This document shows positions 1 through 12,000 of a DNA stretch of 64,000 nucleotides, piece by piece (the stretch's first letter is position 1; each line of letters begins with the position of its first letter). The translations under genes were made by a program, and so were the position numbers. The stretch covers positions 1,054,001 through 1,118,000 of the forward strand of contig WACJ01000061.1 of assembly GCA_008973525.1 (NCBI GenBank). Direction: 5' to 3'. A model generated the notes under the pieces. It was not told where the DNA came from. It did not search any database and saw only the letters and a program-made list of their open reading frames with translations. The DNA comes from Stenopsyche tienmushanensis. Its lineage: Eukaryota; Arthropoda; Insecta; Trichoptera; Stenopsychidae.

Positions 1-458
1 GCTATAATCGGATGATTTATCGTGTAATAAAAATATCTTATTATTCAATCGGGATACAAAGCGTTAAATGTATGACCTTTTTGCCTTTTTTTTAAATTGA
101 GGCCTTAAAAGAAGACAATAAATGAATTAATTGTTAATCGGAGTCCTTTTATATTACATAAAAATATGTATTTTTAAACCTTATCGTACTAGGACACAAG
201 GGATTACATTTGCATACTAAAATTAGTATAATAAATACGGAAAAGAGCTGCATTTTTTCAATATCTGTACAAATGTGATTTACTTACATTTAAATACATA
301 TTTTTACAGAATTAAATATAGACCATTTAGACCAAATAAAAAGAAATAAAGATAGACCGTCCATTTGTTAATATGTATATTTACATACTGGTCATAACAT
401 TTAAGCGCAAATCTTATACCTCGTATAATGTAGAAAACTTTGAAGTAAGCAGCGTAAA

Positions 459-557
459 CTATGAACCTTCTTCTGGCTCCGTTTTAAGTAAGCGTTGTAG
501 ACTCGCATCAAAAGTCGATAGCTGATCTATTTCCTCACTTGTTTCAGTCATGGTGAG
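459..557 (-). CDS. Candidate alternative C-terminal exon of PWWP2A
   Basis: Minus-strand acceptor TTTTATGTTGCTAG (559-558) is followed by a 99-nt phase-0 reading frame of 32 codons ending TAG (461-459). It starts LTMTETSEEIDQLSTF and ends KTEPEEGS. EEIDQLSTF resembles the EIRELLTQF end of vertebrate PWWP2A. It would join exon 3 in frame through a weak donor, GAT then GTACTT, at 869-868, replacing the VLS tail. It could also be 3' UTR sequence. Confidence 0.45.
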   Translation of the reverse strand, partial: LTMTETSEEIDQLSTFDASLQRLLKTEPEEGS

Positions 558-857
558 CTAGCAACATAAAATGTGGAGAAGTACTCATCTCGCATTTAAT
601 ATCAAACAATTAAGAAACACTATGCTGTCTCATACTGGAGACCAGTATATTTTAATAATGTAGCAAATAATTATAATCTAATGCGAACCTACAACTCTTT
701 CAAATAAACTTGACTAGAAACATAAACGGGAGGTGGAAAAAAAATGTGAATCATTACGACAAAGTGTTATAATTTTTAGATAAAATAATATCTCTTCAAT
801 AGTAAAGGCAAACCCCTATTTTATCAAATTTATTATCCTACGGACAAATCCAAATAC

Positions 858-1022
858 TCAAGAAAGTACATCGATTGGAGGTGATGATAGAGGTGTAAGA
901 GTATTAGTAGGTGCAGGGGCCAAAGGATCCGTAGCCAACGGGTCCATCGGTCCTCCGGCTTCGAGTGTCGCAAGTCGCACAGCCTCTTTATATGGTCCCC
1001 GTTTCTTTTTATTAAAATGGAC
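858..1022 (-). CDS. PWWP2A: PWWP2A exon 3 (end of PWWP domain, stop codon)
   Basis: Follows a 187-bp intron with acceptor TCTTGTAG. It encodes VHFNKKKRGPYKEAVRLA and then a Pro/Thr-rich tail ending SSPPIDVLS and TGA (860-858). The basic KKKRGPYKEA stretch is the continuation expected after the PWWP core in this family. AATAAA on the minus strand at 834-829 is a possible poly(A) signal, but it lies very close to the stop. Confidence 0.82.
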   Translation of the reverse strand, partial: VHFNKKKRGPYKEAVRLATLEAGGPMDPLATDPLAPAPTNTLTPLSSPPIDVLS

Positions 1023-4000
1023 CTACAAGATAAAAAAGTGTCACAACACTAAATTCATTTTGGTTAATCTTCTCATCACTTGCATAAACTTACGGATAGA
1101 TTATAAGCATTTGTAATTTAAATATAGTGAGTCGCCGAGTTAAGCACCCTCCCGCACACAAAATCATGTTATATCAACTGTTACACGAATATAAACGTTG
1201 TGTGTTTACCTTAAAATTATCCAAGAAGGGGGCTAGCCGGTGACGGGGCACTAGAGAGGAGGTGGTCGACGCGAACCAAGAGATGCGAGCCTGTCCTTCT
1301 CCCCCCATTGCGACCACTCGCCCTGGCCACCACGGGAAACCTTGAATTTTCCCCCACACTACATCACCGGCGACTATTCCCGCAAAACCACCTTCACAAT
1401 TCACCCAATCGCTGCTAGAATTTTCGGGTTCCATTTGTTCGTCGCTCGGAGCCTCGTCTTTATCTAACGAATCTTCGTGCATACTATCCATACTTATTGA
1501 TAATTTATCTTTGGAACTAAGGTCATCTAAGGAAGAATGGTTCTCGTCGGGAGTTTCTGATTCGGATAGATCTTCATTGGCGGTTTTTGTTTTCTTGTCG
1601 TCCTTCTTCTTCTTTTTGTGTTTGACTTTGTGCCTGTGTTTTTTTTGGATCGTATCATACGGCGGATCGCAAATAGGAGAGGATGGATGTGTTTCGGGAG
1701 ATATTTGACGACGGGCATGTTTTTTGGCTTTTTTGATTGCTCGTCGAGCAGCTTTGCTATCGGATTTCGCAAGCGGTTGGTCCGCCTCTTCTTCGCCGGA
1801 ATTAAACTCCGGTATCATCACGGGCAGCTTCACAACGGTCCCTTCACCTTCACCGTATGAAATTTTTAGAGTTCTAGCATTTGAAAATAAACTATTTGAG
1901 GATTCGTCAGTATTGTTTGATGAATTTTCTAAGCGCTTTTTTTTTTGAACACTGCCGCCGTCACTTTCACTCCGGACGTGCAATTCTTCTTTTCTTCTTC
2001 GCCGCTCACATTCAGAATCAAATTCTCTATCATCTACAAATTTATTATCACTAGATTTTTCACTAGAACTGTAAGCCACATCACCCTTGTTGAAAACTTC
2101 TGGACAATCTTCGTTGCTGTCTCCACTTCCTTCTAAATGTTTATATTTGCCAGAAAATTTTTCCACGTTTGAACTATTCTCACTTTTGTCGTCTGTTTGT
2201 CTGATCCATATTTCGTTTCTTCTATATACATTTCCGTTAAGTGCATTTGTGATTTCGTTTGGATGCAACCTTGATATTTTAGGAATCAGTGTATTACCCA
2301 TTATAAGTGTTCTATTATCAGATTTTACTGAGTTACGGCCATTTGAATCGTCGGATATATACGATTTCCTTTCTTTGGTAGCAGAGATGTGTTCGGTGTT
2401 TTTCCTTTTTCTAGTTTGAACAACATTTTCGGAATTTTCATTACAAATTCCTTTACATTTAGAGCATAGTACTTTTCTAGGTCTGAGTCGGACTGTCATT
2501 TTAGTTCTCTGTTGCTGTTGTTTTGGTTTTGCTGGAAGACCTGGTTTATAATCGGAATCTAGATACGCAAATCTTTGACTAACTGAATACAATTTGTTAT
2601 CGTTTCCATTGATAATTTTTTGAGTCAAATTGAAAATGGGATGAAGAAATGGTACACCGAATGGGAGATTTCTGTAAACAAAAACATTTTCATTATTAAT
2701 GAAAAGGTATTAAGCACAATATTAATTCTAAAAAAGAGTTATTGTTCAATTTAAAATGAATATTAGTTACTTTTGAAATTATAGAGAAATTATAGGATTT
2801 TATAGAGAAAATAATTTTTCCCATTGCTTTCAAGAGCTTTTATAAAAAATGCAACTTTGAAGACATAATATGGATCAATCCTCAACCATGAATCTGACGA
2901 GAGATTCAAAATATCGGATAGAAATAAAGCTTAAAATCTAATTTTGCCTCTCAATTACTAAACGTGATTGGATATCAATTTATAATATAATTAAGAATAT
3001 ATAAACATGACCCCCGTCAATCTTAAAAACTCCACAAATAAAACAATATATACACGTTATCCGAATAATCTAAAAAATGTAATAAGTAGATATTTGAGAG
3101 GTCATTTACATTGTAATCAGCTGATAAGTGCCCGTGTTGATTTAACTCTTCATAAATAACTCAGGATGATGATTTAAACAGCTTTGTCTGAGTATTATGA
3201 ATCATTTATTATAATAAATAGCAAATACGGTAAGAGGAGTCAAATAATATTGAATCAAGTGCGTATATACACCGCATATCTGATTTGCAGAGTATACTAT
3301 TTAAAATATCGTGTTTTATTAATTTGCTCGGATTAAATATCCGATGTTTAAGTGGCAGTGACTCAGCGGCGAGTCGCTGTGTTCGTAGTAAAATATTTTT
3401 AATGCCTAAAAATGATTATGCTAGGGACGCGTATTGATGAATCCAAAAATGTCTTCACGTTTTAGTGGATCTTGATGATTCCATTTTATTTTCTCTCCGG
3501 CTCTCCTGTGCCGTATCAGAGGTCCTTTTTTTGGACCTCTTGGCCACAGGGATTTAGTGGCCAGCCCCAGTGCCTTTTCGGCGTTCCAAGGCCTTTTGCC
3601 ATAGTTTCAGAGCCAAATGCGCCTTGAACCGACACTATTTTTAATATCCGTCCTCTACCATAACATGTCATTTATTAATATTATTACTCAGTCCATGCAA
3701 ATCCCTCTCACTTCCTATTGAGACAGTCGCTAAAGTGCCCTTCGATACGCTCACTTAGATGACTCGCTGAGTGAGCGATTTAAATGAAACTCGGAGTAAA
3801 TGAAGTCCGTATGTAAAATATTAAATTCAATTTAATTTATGGCTGATAAACCAATTCAGAAGATTCTTCATGCGAATCAAATTTTAAAAATATTCAGTCG
3901 GCATTATTATCTTCGTGATTGGAGGCCAATTGATTGGGCGCAATTAAACATGATAAATTCATATTTAAAGAACAAATATTTATTACATTCCATTGATTAT

Positions 4001-7000
4001 GCTTCTCTTAATACACTATAGTTATGACCAGCCTTTAAAATATTGATAAAAATGTCGACAATGTAAATATGCATAATTAGGTGGAAATACTTAAACGTTA
4101 ATATGGATTTTTTAATATCAAAAATATTATTATAAGGCAAATCGATAATAATTCAAATGCTCTAATAGTTAATTTAACAAGATGCATTCGGAATATTTCA
4201 GGTGCACCGATGCATTAACTATTTAATGACCTTTGCAGTTTGTTCAATGACTCACTGATGAACTCATTCGACTTGTTATGTGGCAATGAGCAAATGAAGA
4301 TTACTGAACCTATTTTATTAGATGTCTAACGATTTGTCGATTGTCGGATACAGAGTATCTATCCTCATCCTTAAAAAATGAAAATAGGAATTACATAATT
4401 TTGACAGAATGCTTACATAACATATAGATGATGATGATGATGGATATCTCGTATATTTCTGCAATTATTTCACATATCTCAGGCATCTAAAATTCTACAA
4501 TTGTCTTTACCCAAATTATCATATCAGGCTCAAATCTACAGGAACGAACGTAAGCATTCTTTATAAAATTTCCCTATGATTAATTTCTTGTTTTCTGAAT
4601 TTATCACATTCTCCGAAATTAATGAATAACGCTGAATTGCTTAAATTAAAGCCGGAATAGTTCTACTTCAGTGTTACAATCATTTTATCAGATAAAAAAA
4701 ATGCAGTAAAAAATAATCTAAAGATAGATTAACATTGATCTATCAGCAGAATTTACGATTTTGCTATTTTATGTACCGCATAGAAGATAAACTGGGTATT
4801 TCTTTGACTTACTATCGGCCACCTGGAGCAAAAATTAGCAGACAAGCTCGTATACCCTCGGAATAGTTATCACAAATACTTGAAAAAAATAAGAAAGACC
4901 ATAAAACAGGAAGTGTGGATACCGCATGATGAGATCAAGGCCATTGCCCACAAGTATGTGTCGTGGTTTAATTGACAAAGAAACAACCATTTTTACACTA
5001 TCCTATGACTGGAGATGAAAAGTGGGTGTTATACTCAAATTAAAAACGCTAAAGACAATGCCTTTCAAAGGGTCAGATAAAAAAATCAGCCCCTCAATTG
5101 GGTTTAACTATAAAAAAAGTTCTTTTAAATGTATAGTGGGATTCCAAAGGGATAATCTACTATAAAGTCCTTCCATATGATCAAATCATAACGAGGAAGA
5201 TTTATTGTACACAATTAGAACGTATAAAACGATCCCGCAATAGTCTTTCATCAACTACTCCAGCATGACCTCAATAATATCAAAAAATGGCTCAAGAAGT
5301 AGCGCATAAAGGCTAACGAAAGCAAATCTATGAATGACACATTCACCAATAGAAGATAGACGTGTCCTTCTGTTTTATTCAACGGCTGTGCACTGCCATA
5401 AGCTGATAAAGTCAAGTATCTCTTGGATACTTGACATGCATGTAATACTGCATGGCAGGAAAGATGGATGAACGAGAAGGATGGAAGACATTTATATGTT
5501 CCCATTAAATATCATCTGTCATGTCACTGGGTTGTTCCATGCTATTGGACTTCCCAGTTCCTCACAGGACGCGGACGATTCAAGGTATCCCTCAGTCAGT
5601 TTGGCATAGGAAGCCTTTCGGAGTGTCCTTGCACAGATACGGACATTACAACGGATCACGTACTATGGAGCACATGGAGGCCGATTGGCAGACCTAGTGG
5701 CTGGTTCCCACGCATACGGCACATTCAAAAAGTTTTGCGTTCATTTTGACACCAAATGTGCGGAAGAAGGATTCTACGGAGAATAATTCCGTAGTCTACT
5801 TCTTCAATTGCTGTTAAACATAGAATCTTGTAGACAACTATCTGGCATCTGAACTTAATAATTTCTGGATTAAACTAGCTCCTTGCAGAACTGGCCTCAA
5901 ATTGTCCAAACCACCTTATTCCCTGCAAATACTGCAGTAGCCACGATGGAGTGGGAGAACGTTCCCAGCAACACACCCTGATTCATTGACTTGATTATAG
6001 TTCATGAACTAGAAAAAATATTCAAATGAACGAACATAAGGTCCTCATTAACCCTATCGGATCGGAAATTGTGCGCCAATGGCAAAGTCGTGCAGTAAAT
6101 GTAGCACGTCTAAATATTCTCAATATATTTTTAAATGTTGTTATAGACTCGTAAATGTTCATATTTAATATTCAATAAAAATAAGATGACTTTTGTTTGT
6201 GTTGTCTTGAAAGCGGGCGTTTGTTTTGATAATTAAGATACTCCCATCATTCTTATCGTTGATCAATTTTGTTATTCCCCCTTGACTGTTCTGGAGTGGC
6301 GTCATTAGCTGAATATCACCACTCCTTTGCAAAATCTACTCCTTCAGAAGTAAACTGGCAGGCTTGCACGGTAACCCTGTCCTTTTAATTTTTGCAATAA
6401 ATTAATATGCAAAGATAGCTGAACAACAGAAAGCAAATGCCATACAAATTGAACATTAAGAAATATTCCGAAGAAATTAAAGAATATTGTATGCTATCGA
6501 CAGTGTTAAGGTTCATTGATTAAGCTTGGATATGCCTTCCCCTATAATTTTGTCTAACATCTTGAGTTGCCAAATTGAGGACCCAAATATGATGAATCCG
6601 AGTCAGAAGCCCCTCATGCTTGCCCTCTAATAGGCTCCGTATATAACGATATTTAAATCAATTGACAGATTAATTTAGGGCGGAGTTACCACATTTTTTA
6701 CATGCCACTTACCGGGTGTGATGTCAACAACTGATGAGAAATTTCAATTTATCGAAATTAAATTAGTATGTTGTCAATTTTCATTAAATATATTTAACAT
6801 GTGGTTGTTAAATATAAATCTATTCGTGGATGAAATTCATTTGTGATGATGTCATATTTCAGCTCTCGAGTACTGAGTCATGTTTAAGTACTTATGAATT
6901 ATTTTCTCATGTTGAAAACGAAGTACTGGAACAGTCGTAATGTATCATTGCAAAAAAAATATTTTAAATCAATCCGAAGACAATGAAGGGTGGATATATT

Positions 7001-7772
7001 CTGCCAGGTGGCTATGAATGATTTCCATTAGAATTTGGTGATAAATTTGTATCACATTGCTTGCATGCTAACAGGATGTAACCACACCTAAGATTGGAAT
7101 CTGAAAATATTTGCATGCAAAAAGGGAAGGTTCTTGTAGAAACGTTACCAATTGAACATCGTCGACTTGACTAGAAAAATATAAATTATTTAAGAGGGTG
7201 AAACGTTTAGATTAAGTAATATAACATCCCTTGATTAATTATTTGGCAAACTACCAATACAGTATATTAATTCAATAAGTAATCGACACCTTGATGTTTT
7301 ATATTTAAAGACAAATTCGAATAGAATTTAATAAGAAATTTCAACATCATTGTATTGAATCACTCGAGGAAACAGGATTAAAAAAATATTTGGATCCAAA
7401 ATGTTCAGTTAGGCTTTTAAAAACTAGAATACGGTCATATCCCAAGCGTTTAAAGGTCTCATTGTTCAAGGCTAGCCCTTCTACTGGTACAAGGTACAGC
7501 AGCAACGGACTTCGGAAATCAAGGGTGGCTTTCAGGATTTGATGGATATAATAGTAGGATTCTTGGACAGCTTACTTCTTGGAACAGTCGAGCAGTACTC
7601 CATGGAAGTTTTTTCCGTCGGCACCGCACGAGACCACCAGGAAGTCGGTGAGCGCGAATTCTACCTTCACTTCGAGCAGGTGGCCCACGAGAATGGCATT
7701 CCCTGGCAGCGCTGGCGCCCCCGTCCCTTCTCCCACCTCGGCCCCTGCACCTGCCCCGGCCCCCTCCGACAT
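858..7772 (-). CDS. PWWP2A: PWWP domain protein, PWWP2A/2B-like (three-exon model)
   Basis: Joined exons 7772-7576, 2671-1210 and 1022-858 give 1824 nt, 607 aa plus stop, with phases that agree at both junctions. In order the protein shows an Ala/Gly-rich start, a conserved N-terminal block (about 33-75, LEVKVEF to GVPFLHP), an RLRPRKVLCSKCKGIC motif with paired cysteines (about 127-142), a long Ser/Asp/Lys-rich linker with nuclear-localisation-like basic runs, and a C-terminal PWWP domain (GDVVWGKIQGFPWWP, about 501-515) running into NKKKRGPYKEA. This order of blocks is that of vertebrate PWWP2A/2B, which are somewhat longer. Known family role: nuclear reader of H2A.Z nucleosomes and H3K36 methylation that recruits an MTA1-type HDAC complex. 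The start is the first ATG, with an in-frame TGA two codons upstream. Function is inferred from the family. Confidence 0.88.
1210..2671 (-). CDS. PWWP2A: PWWP2A exon 2 (linker plus most of PWWP domain)
   Basis: Open for 487 codons plus one base. The acceptor at 2673-2672 follows a T-rich tract (TTTTTGTTTACAG). The frame starts NLPFGVPFLHP upstream of the codon at 2628, which is a TTG inside the exon and not a start. The donor AAG then GTAAAC at 1209-1204 leaves phase 0. Reading past it gives only a short intronic tail, so translation through 1174 is an artefact. Confidence 0.88.
2674..4790. other. PWWP2A intron 1, left part: no gene seen
   Basis: AT-rich intronic DNA. 3420-3640 is GC-richer and looks like an old unidentified repeat. 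3735-3800 shares the phrase GCCCTTCGATACG with a repeat end near 49525. A (GAT)n run lies at about 4427-4443. Confidence 0.5.
4795..5228 (+). pseudogene. Mariner transposase fragment
   Basis: With stops and frameshifts ignored, it reads VWIPHDEI, MTGDEKWVLYSN and a string like the region after the first catalytic Asp of mariner (WW/GF blocks, then the Tyr-Cys-Gln-Leu-Glu helix). Heavily decayed, no terminal repeats seen. Lies in PWWP2A intron 1, antisense to that gene. Confidence 0.7.
5226..5998 (+). pseudogene. Non-LTR retrotransposon fragment (RT end and 3' tail)
   Basis: Broken frames recall the end of a Jockey/R1-type pol: KKWLKK, RIKANESKS, and farther on TSQFLTGRGRFKVSLSQFG followed by a Cys/His block ending in HVLW. 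The last 310 bp (5682-5998) recur at 17165-17441. Follows the mariner fragment directly, so the two are joined by deletion or insertion. Confidence 0.65.
6209..6440 (+). repeat. Repeat family Y, copy 1
   Basis: About 90% alike to 13970-14235 by eye and weakly to 51825-51962. Contains the shared stretch beginning CTGTTCTGGAGTGGCGTCAT. In one frame all three copies read CSGVASLAEYHH-like residues. Family not identified. Confidence 0.65.
7576..7772 (-). CDS. PWWP2A: PWWP2A exon 1 (start codon exon)
   Basis: GC-rich coding exon of 197 nt. It begins MSEGAGAGAGAEVGEG and ends in the block LEVKVEFALTDFLVVS ... GVLLDCSK, matching the conserved N-terminal region of PWWP2A/2B. The donor is AA followed by GTAAGC at 7575-7570. 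The split Lys codon is completed by the first base of exon 2, which gives KKNLPFGVPF with no gap. The intron to exon 2 is 4904 bp and holds transposon debris. Confidence 0.85.
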
Positions 7773-8680
7773 GCCTCAGAGCCGCCGCCACCGCTGCCGG
7801 GCCGCGCGCTCGCGAACACGAGCCCCCGCTGGTCACGTTCGTGAATCCCTCGTCTACTGCCCCGGCGCTCGATAAAACCGGAAGAGAGGGCTTCCAATTT
7901 CAAATCCGACCTTCATAACGACGAAATGCCATTACGTATTCATATTCTTCACACTTACGCTAAAAATAATCAAATTAATAACTCACAACTTATTTAATTA
8001 TAGCACGAGTATAAAATAAATAAATAGATATTTGATTTAAACAAAACTCAAGCAATTAATCCATATTTATAAATCTTAAAAACGATAAGCATAATAGTCT
8101 ATTTAAATAACAAATGAAAACTTTTTAATTGTATTTAAATATATTTTTTTAATATTCAAACTTAATATATTTTTTACAACATGTAAAACGTTCAGCATTT
8201 AAAAAATGATTGCGCTTTGATTGAATTTATTCAACAGATTCAATGATAGTTTTAATTTTGATCCAATTAAAACGATCTAAATATATTATGTATATACAAT
8301 TTTTAAATAATTTTACTCATTTAAAAAAACAAAAAAGCGAATAATTGAATTATATTTAAAATCATATTTTCTTATATGATAATAGAATATTTAATAAAAT
8401 GAAATCAAATTAAAAAAAAAATCCGCATAAGACCGCAATATTTATTGTTCAGACCAAATTGGATCTGTCAAGCAGCTCGTTACATAAAAGTAGTCTGAGT
8501 GAAGGAGGAGCGTAGGTGTTAACGTTTCGCTCCATCTGAATTTTAAATTTAACCCGTGTGCTAAACGAATGGATTTTATTTTGTTGTAAATAGCATCCGA
8601 AGACTACGACCGGAACGTCATATTTTTAAATAATAGTTGTGATATTAACGCACGTCAATTCAAACGTTCTATAAAAACAT
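7773..8680. promoter_or_regulatory. Divergent promoter region between PWWP2A and SFXN2
   Basis: PWWP2A reads left from 7772, and SFXN2 transcripts probably start to the right near 8.45-8.68 kb. The left end (to about 7880) is GC- and CpG-rich, unlike the surrounding AT-rich DNA. CCGGAAG at 7878-7884 is an ETS/GABP-type core. No reliable TATA or initiator can be fixed. From 7920 to 8450 the sequence is AT-rich with no recognisable feature. Confidence 0.5.
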
Positions 8681-8873
8681 GTAAGCATTAAACATATGAT
8701 TCAATGAAAATGTTCTCCCTTTGTGTAAATAGATTTAAGCATTAATTGTTTTATTACAGTTTTGAACACGATCAAATTTATGAATGTTGATGTTCATGAT
8801 CGATGTTTTTTTATGAATCAATACTTATAAAATATTACCTAACAATTAAAATATATTTTCGCTATAATTGCAG
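8681..8873 (+). other. SFXN2: Probable 5' UTR intron of SFXN2
   Basis: Donor AACAT then GTAAGC at 8681 and acceptor ATAATTGCAG ending at 8873 bracket an AT-rich 193-bp stretch just upstream of the start codon at 8891. This suggests a noncoding first exon ending at 8680. Confidence 0.5.
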
Positions 8874-8890
8874 ATTTAAAGCTCTAAACG

Positions 8891-9048
8891 ATGTCGTCCG
8901 AAGGAAGAATTGATATCACTCAGCCACTTTGGGATCAAAATACGTTCTTAGGAAGATTTAAACATTTCGCATGGATTACTGATCCACGTTCCGGTCTCGT
9001 GTCTGAAAAAGAATTACAGGATGCTAAAGCGCTTTACAACAATTACAA
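8891..9048 (+). CDS. SFXN2: SFXN2 exon 1
   Basis: Starts [16 protein letters not shown] and ends NNY plus two bases. The donor is GTATTT at 9049. The first ATG after the 5' UTR acceptor is the start. Confidence 0.9.
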
Positions 9049-12000
9049 GTATTTTTTTAAATTTATCAGCCATATTTATTAGTATTCAAATAAGACTAGA
9101 AATAAATTTATTATTTTATTATCATAATTATTTGTGTTTATTTATCTCTATGAAGTGATTTTGTAATATTTTCATATAAATCTTATTGCTTTTAAATTAA
9201 ATTTTTTAATTATATGAAGTAAATCGCGTTCACGTTATTAAATTGATTATGTAAAAATTGCAAACTGTGACTTAATTGTCATAAATTTGCAATTTCCGAT
9301 AAACATTGTTTGTGATACGGTTTTTCAATTAAATTGCCGAGTTTATAGAGCTATGTTGTACTAATAAAAAAATATTTATTGTTGATTAAACTGTGATAAT
9401 ATTTCCCTTTTAATTTAACATATTTAATGATCTTAATACTTATAAATTCAAAGTAAATAGCCTTGCATATCATGATAGACGGCATTAATGCTTGACACTC
9501 ATAGCTGATATGATGAGTAATATCTTTCATGATTTATGTAATAAGTGCATTAGTTTGATAAGAATTTGATTTAATCAATGACTGCAATAGGCAGTCATCA
9601 ATTACAAAAAAATCCTTGACCAACTCTAAACAGTTAACAATCAATATTTCGTTTAAAAATGATTTTGTGATGGATTTGTATAACATGGACCTAATTAACT
9701 TCTGGATTAATTTTATTTTTATTTTTGGTAATAGCATAAAATTCATTTTACATGGATGGGATTTGCCGATAGAAATATAATGGATTTCTTTCTCGTCTTT
9801 TTATTATTTGCTTCACATTGCCAAATCACATAAACTTGCATATCCAATAATGAAAACACGTTGTAATATATGGTTTATTTTAATTTCAAAGAGCTGGAAA
9901 TGAGCCAGCTGGTACGACAAAAGATCAAGTTTTGCGAGCCAAACAGCTTTATGAATCGGCATTCCATCCTGATAGTGGAGATTTACAAAATGTTTTTGGC
10001 CGTATGTCATTTCAGCTGCCCGGCGGAATGATCATCACGGGAGCTATGCTTCAGTTTTACAGGTGGGAATTTTATTTTGCTTATTTTGAGCTTGCCAAAG
10101 CGGTATTTCATAAATATACTGCTGTATATGTTCGAATGTCTGATTTAAATCTACCATGTGTTCTGTTTAGCTTGTTTATTTGTGTAATTATTTATCGCTA
10201 TTTATATCATAAGGTCAAGCTTTTATCAGTAGAATGATAATTTATATATCTAGGTTCTCTCCTAGAACTAGTGTCTAATCTTGCAATGATTTTTATTTTC
10301 AGCAGCTTTGGTAAATATTTGGAAAATTCTAATCATTGAACAAATATTTTGAATCGAGCAGATTACAGATACATTTTTTCAAATTGCATAGTTTTTTTAT
10401 CACCCGATCAGTCTTCTTCGTTCAACTTCGTTTTGTATATGTTCTGATAGCGAGGCATTCATTTGTTATGTCAGCGGTCTGAAAAGTGGACTAGTTGGAC
10501 ACACAGACCTTGTGACCACTCCATTTTCTTTTAGGGTTTTTTGCGCCATTTTATTTTATCTGTACGATCACAGAAGACCCCTCAGAGGATAAATTACATA
10601 GGTGGTTCGTGCCAAATGAGGTTGTGAACGAATGTAAACTATCCCCCACCCATAAAAGCTATATATGTATCTATCTTATTAATGTATACTGCTATTTGAG
10701 CTAGTTTAGTCCTTGCGGACATGGATATTGAATTCAGGTTTTGTACCTTGCTGTGCACTTTTTTTTGAGCGGATTGGCATACTCCCGAATAGCGTGACCA
10801 ATAAACGGCTCGGGTCAGTAGACGGTTCCCATGTTCATTTGTCTCAGGTGTGAAGTGATGGACCCATGTCTCTTCCTGAATTGATGCAAGAACTCGATTT
10901 TATTTACTGTGATACATCGCCAAACACTCGATTGAAACGCTGTTTTTGTTCCGTTGTGAGCAAATGCGGCACCCATCTTACGCATAGCACTGCGTTGTTG
11001 TCTTGACAGCTCGTACAGCCTCATTTAAACTCTGCCACCCAACATCCTGCTGTTGTAAACGAAAGAGCAGACTCCCTGAAAGTAGAATCTAGCTCGGATT
11101 TGATATTAATAATTGAACTGAGACCTTCCAAATAAAATTATTGTATCGCAGGATCTTTAATAGAATACACAAGGACTTAGAAGACAGAAAATATTACTCG
11201 GCAGCACTCCTAGACGTAACTCAGGTTGTTACAACTTTCTATGGTACGTGACAAATGACACGATACACAGGGAATTAAGCATTCCAACAGTGAGGCAGGA
11301 GATTGAAAACCATAGCCAGAAATACAAAAAAAGCCTTGTTGAAGAGCTAATCAGCCAAGGCTCCGGGACGCATAGGCTGAAAAGACATATGGTTCATCAC
11401 CTGGACAAAAGATTTAAATGAATGAGCATTAGGTCCTCATTAATGAATAGGGCCAATTAAGAGTGTCTCCTCGTCTACATGCAACCTTCCCATTATCTCT
11501 TCAAGAATGTTTATTTATTTTCGTGGATAATAAAAAAACTAAACAGAAAAAATGCGCAGACATAGGCGTTGGAGTTGCGCCACTCAATGTCCAATACGTC
11601 ATGACGTTGGAATTCAAAAGGTTAATAAAATACCACATCCAATCTAATGAACATAACTGTAATTTTTTTCTTCTTATTTATGACATCTTTCATTACAAAT
11701 TTGATTATCACTTTGAACAAACAGAACACATGTAATGACCTTCATTATTTTGGATTTATGTCGAAAAATTTAAAATTGTACCTCTTTCTGATATTTCGAG
11801 CAGCAAAACATGCTCACGGTCGCAAAACGACCCGTATTATTTTAAACATTTATATTTAAATTAATTATATTTTATGTATGATAGGACAAATCAGGCCGTT
11901 ATTTTCTGGCAATGGGTAAATCAGTCCTTCAACGCGTTAGTGAACTATACCAACCGTAATGCCCAATCGCCGTTATCCACCACACAAATGGGTGTTGCAT

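Noticed and set aside
1511..2419. Plus-strand ORFs opposite PWWP2A exon 2
   Set aside because: Low-complexity shadows of the Ser/Lys-rich minus-strand coding exon.
7519..7903. Other ORFs through the GC-rich exon 1
   Set aside because: Only the frame with LEVKVEF matches a known family and joins exon 2 in phase.
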